This document shows positions 5,602 through 6,772 of a stretch of DNA of 6,772 nucleotides, in pieces. The position numbers and the translations under genes were made by a program. The stretch is from Hyphomicrobiaceae bacterium (lineage in GTDB: Bacteria > Pseudomonadota > Alphaproteobacteria > Rhizobiales > MH13). How positions within the stretch are numbered: the stretch's first letter is position 1; every line of letters begins with the position of its first letter. Location of the stretch: the NCBI GenBank assembly GCA_020442235.1, contig JAGRKQ010000012.1, positions 1-6,772 on the forward strand, in the 5' to 3' direction. Below the pieces are notes generated by a model. The model was not told the DNA's origin. It saw only the letters and a list, made by a program, of their open reading frames with translations, and made no database searches.

Positions 5602-6135
5602 TCAGCGCTCGACCGTCTCGCCCGGATAGGCGCCCCAGAGGCGATCCTGCGCCACCCACCCTTGCCAGCGCGCGCCGTCATCGCCGGACAGAAGGCACAT
5701 CCGGCCATTGCACTCGACGAGAACGGCCTGGACGCCCGGCTCCAGAAGCACGGCAACAGGCGAATCGGCCTCGGCCCGGGCGCGGGCCGGCACCGGATCG
5801 CCGCTCGACCAGGGCTCGATGATGGCATAGCGCGTTCCGGAGATCTGCGTCTGGCGCACCCAGCCCTCTTCGCCATCCATGTCGCGCACCCGGCGCCAGA
5901 CATCGAATTCGGCGGTGACCTCCACCGGCAGGTTGCGCCGCTGATAGGTGAAGGCGCGCGGATAGTTCTCGCCCGGCCCGACGCGCACCGCCGTCTGGCC
6001 GTGTTCGAGCGAGACGAAACGCGGCAGCGGCAGGCCCGTCACGGTGCCGCGCGCAGCCCCTTGCGCGCCCGCCGGCAGGACGCTCATCAGGACCAGGCCG
6101 GCGGCCCCGGCCAAAAGTGCGATGGAACAACGCAT
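5602..6135 (-). CDS. Exported protein with two bacterial SH3-like domains, 177 aa
   Basis: Residues 1-24 form a signal peptide: a short positive start, a hydrophobic core rich in Ala, Leu and Gly, and a likely cleavage after AGA (A24/Q25). The mature protein holds a first SH3-like unit at about 38-103 (VSLEHGQTAVRVGPGENYP, then VEVTAEFDVWRRVRDMDGEEGWV) and a second, more divergent one at about 125-168 ending in QGWVAQDRLWG. The pattern of the bacterial SH3_4 family, with RxGPGxxY and GxxGWV turns, is clear. C142 and C147 could form a periplasmic disulfide. Such proteins probably bind cell-wall peptides or partners; the function is unknown. The start ATG 6135 has GAGG 9 nt upstream. It converges on irr with a 42-bp gap that shows no strong terminator, and diverges from the hydroxyacid dehydrogenase gene. 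Relatives are sometimes misnamed aspartyl-tRNA synthetase; nothing here supports that. Confidence 0.85.
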   Translation of the reverse strand: MRCSIALLAGAAGLVLMSVLPAGAQGAARGTVTGLPLPRFVSLEHGQTAVRVGPGENYPRAFTYQRRNLPVEVTAEFDVWRRVRDMDGEEGWVRQTQISGTRYAIIEPWSSGDPVPARARAEADSPVAVLLEPGVQAVLVECNGRMCLLSGDDGARWQGWVAQDRLWGAYPGETVER

Positions 6136-6212
6136 GTTTTGTCGCCTCGAACGCCTTTTGCGACGATCACCGGGTCTGCTAGGAAGGGGAAAAGCGTTCC
6201 CGAACCGCCCCG

Positions 6213-6231
6213 CTTTCAGATGACCTGAAAG
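6213..6231. promoter_or_regulatory. 7-5-7 inverted repeat in a divergent promoter region
   Basis: CTTTCAG (6213-6219), ATGAC, CTGAAAG (6225-6231) is a perfect inverted repeat. As RNA the stem could extend by two pairs, including one G-U. It lies 77 bp from the SH3 protein start and 76 bp from the dehydrogenase start, almost the exact centre of the divergent region, as expected for a shared operator. No regulator can be named. Confidence 0.5.
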
Positions 6232-6259
6232 TGAACCGGGCTGGTAAAGGGGCGCTTAA

Positions 6260-6278
6260 CCGGCGGCCGATCCGCCGG
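6260..6278 (+). promoter_or_regulatory. 7-5-7 GC-rich inverted repeat in the dehydrogenase leader
   Basis: CCGGCGG (6260-6266), CCGAT, CCGCCGG (6272-6278) is a perfect inverted repeat ending 29 nt before the dehydrogenase ATG. Its geometry is the same as that of the repeat at 6213-6231 but the sequence differs. It could be an mRNA hairpin upstream of the ribosome binding site or an operator; its GC content makes chance more likely than for the other repeat. Confidence 0.4.
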
Positions 6279-6307
6279 CAACGGAGACAGAAAGGGGCAA
6301 GGCGGCC

Positions 6308-6772
6308 ATGCCGAACAAGAAGCCGATCGTCGTCGTGACGCGCAAATTGCCGGACGCGGTGGAAATGCGCATGCGCGAGCTTTTCGATACGCGCCTTTCC
6401 ATGGACGACCGGCCGATGACCCAGGCCGAACTGGTCGAGGCGGTAAAGACGGCCGATGTCCTCGTCCCGACGGTCACCGACCGCATCGACGCGGCGGTCA
6501 TCTCCCAGGCCGGCCCGAACCTGAAGATGATCGCCAATTTCGGCAACGGCGTCGACAACATCGACGTGCAGGCGGCCAATGCCCGCGCCATCGCCGTCAC
6601 CAACACGCCGGGCGTCCTCACCGAGGACACCGCCGACATGACCATGGCGCTGATCCTTGCCGTGCCGCGCCGCCTCACCGCCGGTGCGCGGCTGATGCGC
6701 GAAGAGCCGGAAAGCTGGCCGGGCTGGTCGCCGACCTGGATGCTTGGACACCGCATCTGGGGCAAGCGCCTC
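6308..6772 (+). CDS. D-2-hydroxyacid dehydrogenase (glyoxylate/hydroxypyruvate reductase-like), N-terminal fragment
   Basis: The 155 residues before the window edge cover most of the N-terminal catalytic-domain part of the D-isomer-specific 2-hydroxyacid dehydrogenase family and reach the hinge into the NAD-binding domain. Diagnostic blocks are LKMIANFGNGVDNIDVQAA (72-90) and VTNTPGVLTEDTADMTMALILAVPRRL (97 onward), which fit the glyoxylate reductase group better than SerA. These enzymes reduce 2-oxoacids such as glyoxylate or hydroxypyruvate with NAD(P)H in the cytoplasm. The GxGxxG loop and the catalytic Arg, Glu and His lie beyond the edge, so activity and cofactor cannot be judged. ATG 6308 is chosen for the AAGG at 6299-6302, 5 nt upstream, and for agreement with the family N-terminus. 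It is divergent from the SH3 protein gene across a 172-bp region with inverted repeats. Confidence 0.88.
   Translation, partial: MPNKKPIVVVTRKLPDAVEMRMRELFDTRLSMDDRPMTQAELVEAVKTADVLVPTVTDRIDAAVISQAGPNLKMIANFGNGVDNIDVQAANARAIAVTNTPGVLTEDTADMTMALILAVPRRLTAGARLMREEPESWPGWSPTWMLGHRIWGKRL

Noticed and set aside
6179..6751. Minus-strand frames of 190 and 169 codons opposite the hydroxyacid dehydrogenase
   Set aside because: Mirror frames of a gene with clear family blocks; they also cover the divergent control region.

Overview
The window reads as chromosomal core DNA of a GC-rich alphaproteobacterium, most likely of the Rhizobiales (Hyphomicrobiales). The main grounds are a fabA-fabB-fabI cluster transcribed away from a divergent Fur-family gene of the Irr type, an arrangement known in rhizobia, and rhizobial-type LepA and SH3-domain proteins. 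The genus cannot be fixed from the sequence alone.

Layout from left to right. (1) The 5' end of lepA (elongation factor 4) runs leftward off the window edge. (2) Across a 136-bp divergent region that carries a repeated CAAAGTG element lies a two-gene rightward unit. It encodes an eight-cysteine CxxCxxCC (YkgJ-like) protein starting at TTG and a MnaT/PAT-like GNAT acetyltransferase, joined by an ATGA overlap. (3) Converging on it with a 6-bp gap is a leftward operon, fabA-fabB-fabI, followed by an atypical short-chain dehydrogenase-like gene. (4) A 262-bp divergent region holds a GC-only hairpin in the fabA leader, two short palindromes and a recognisable promoter for irr. (5) irr runs rightward and converges on a leftward gene for a secreted protein with two SH3-like domains. 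(6) A 172-bp divergent region with two perfect 7-5-7 inverted repeats separates that gene from the 5' part of a D-2-hydroxyacid dehydrogenase, which runs off the right edge.

Functionally, FabA makes and isomerises the 10-carbon enoyl intermediate, FabB elongates the cis-3 branch, and FabI reduces enoyl-ACP. Together they form the anaerobic-type unsaturated fatty acid route. Irr is a haem-responsive regulator of iron metabolism; sharing its upstream region with the fab operon allows, but does not prove, a link between iron status and membrane lipid synthesis.

No mobile element, CRISPR array, tRNA, rRNA, phage gene or defence system is visible, and I found no new multi-gene system. The observations that merit a second look are regulatory (inverted repeats, the irr start) and residue-level (FabI Phe146, the SDR-like protein without the catalytic Tyr/Lys pair).
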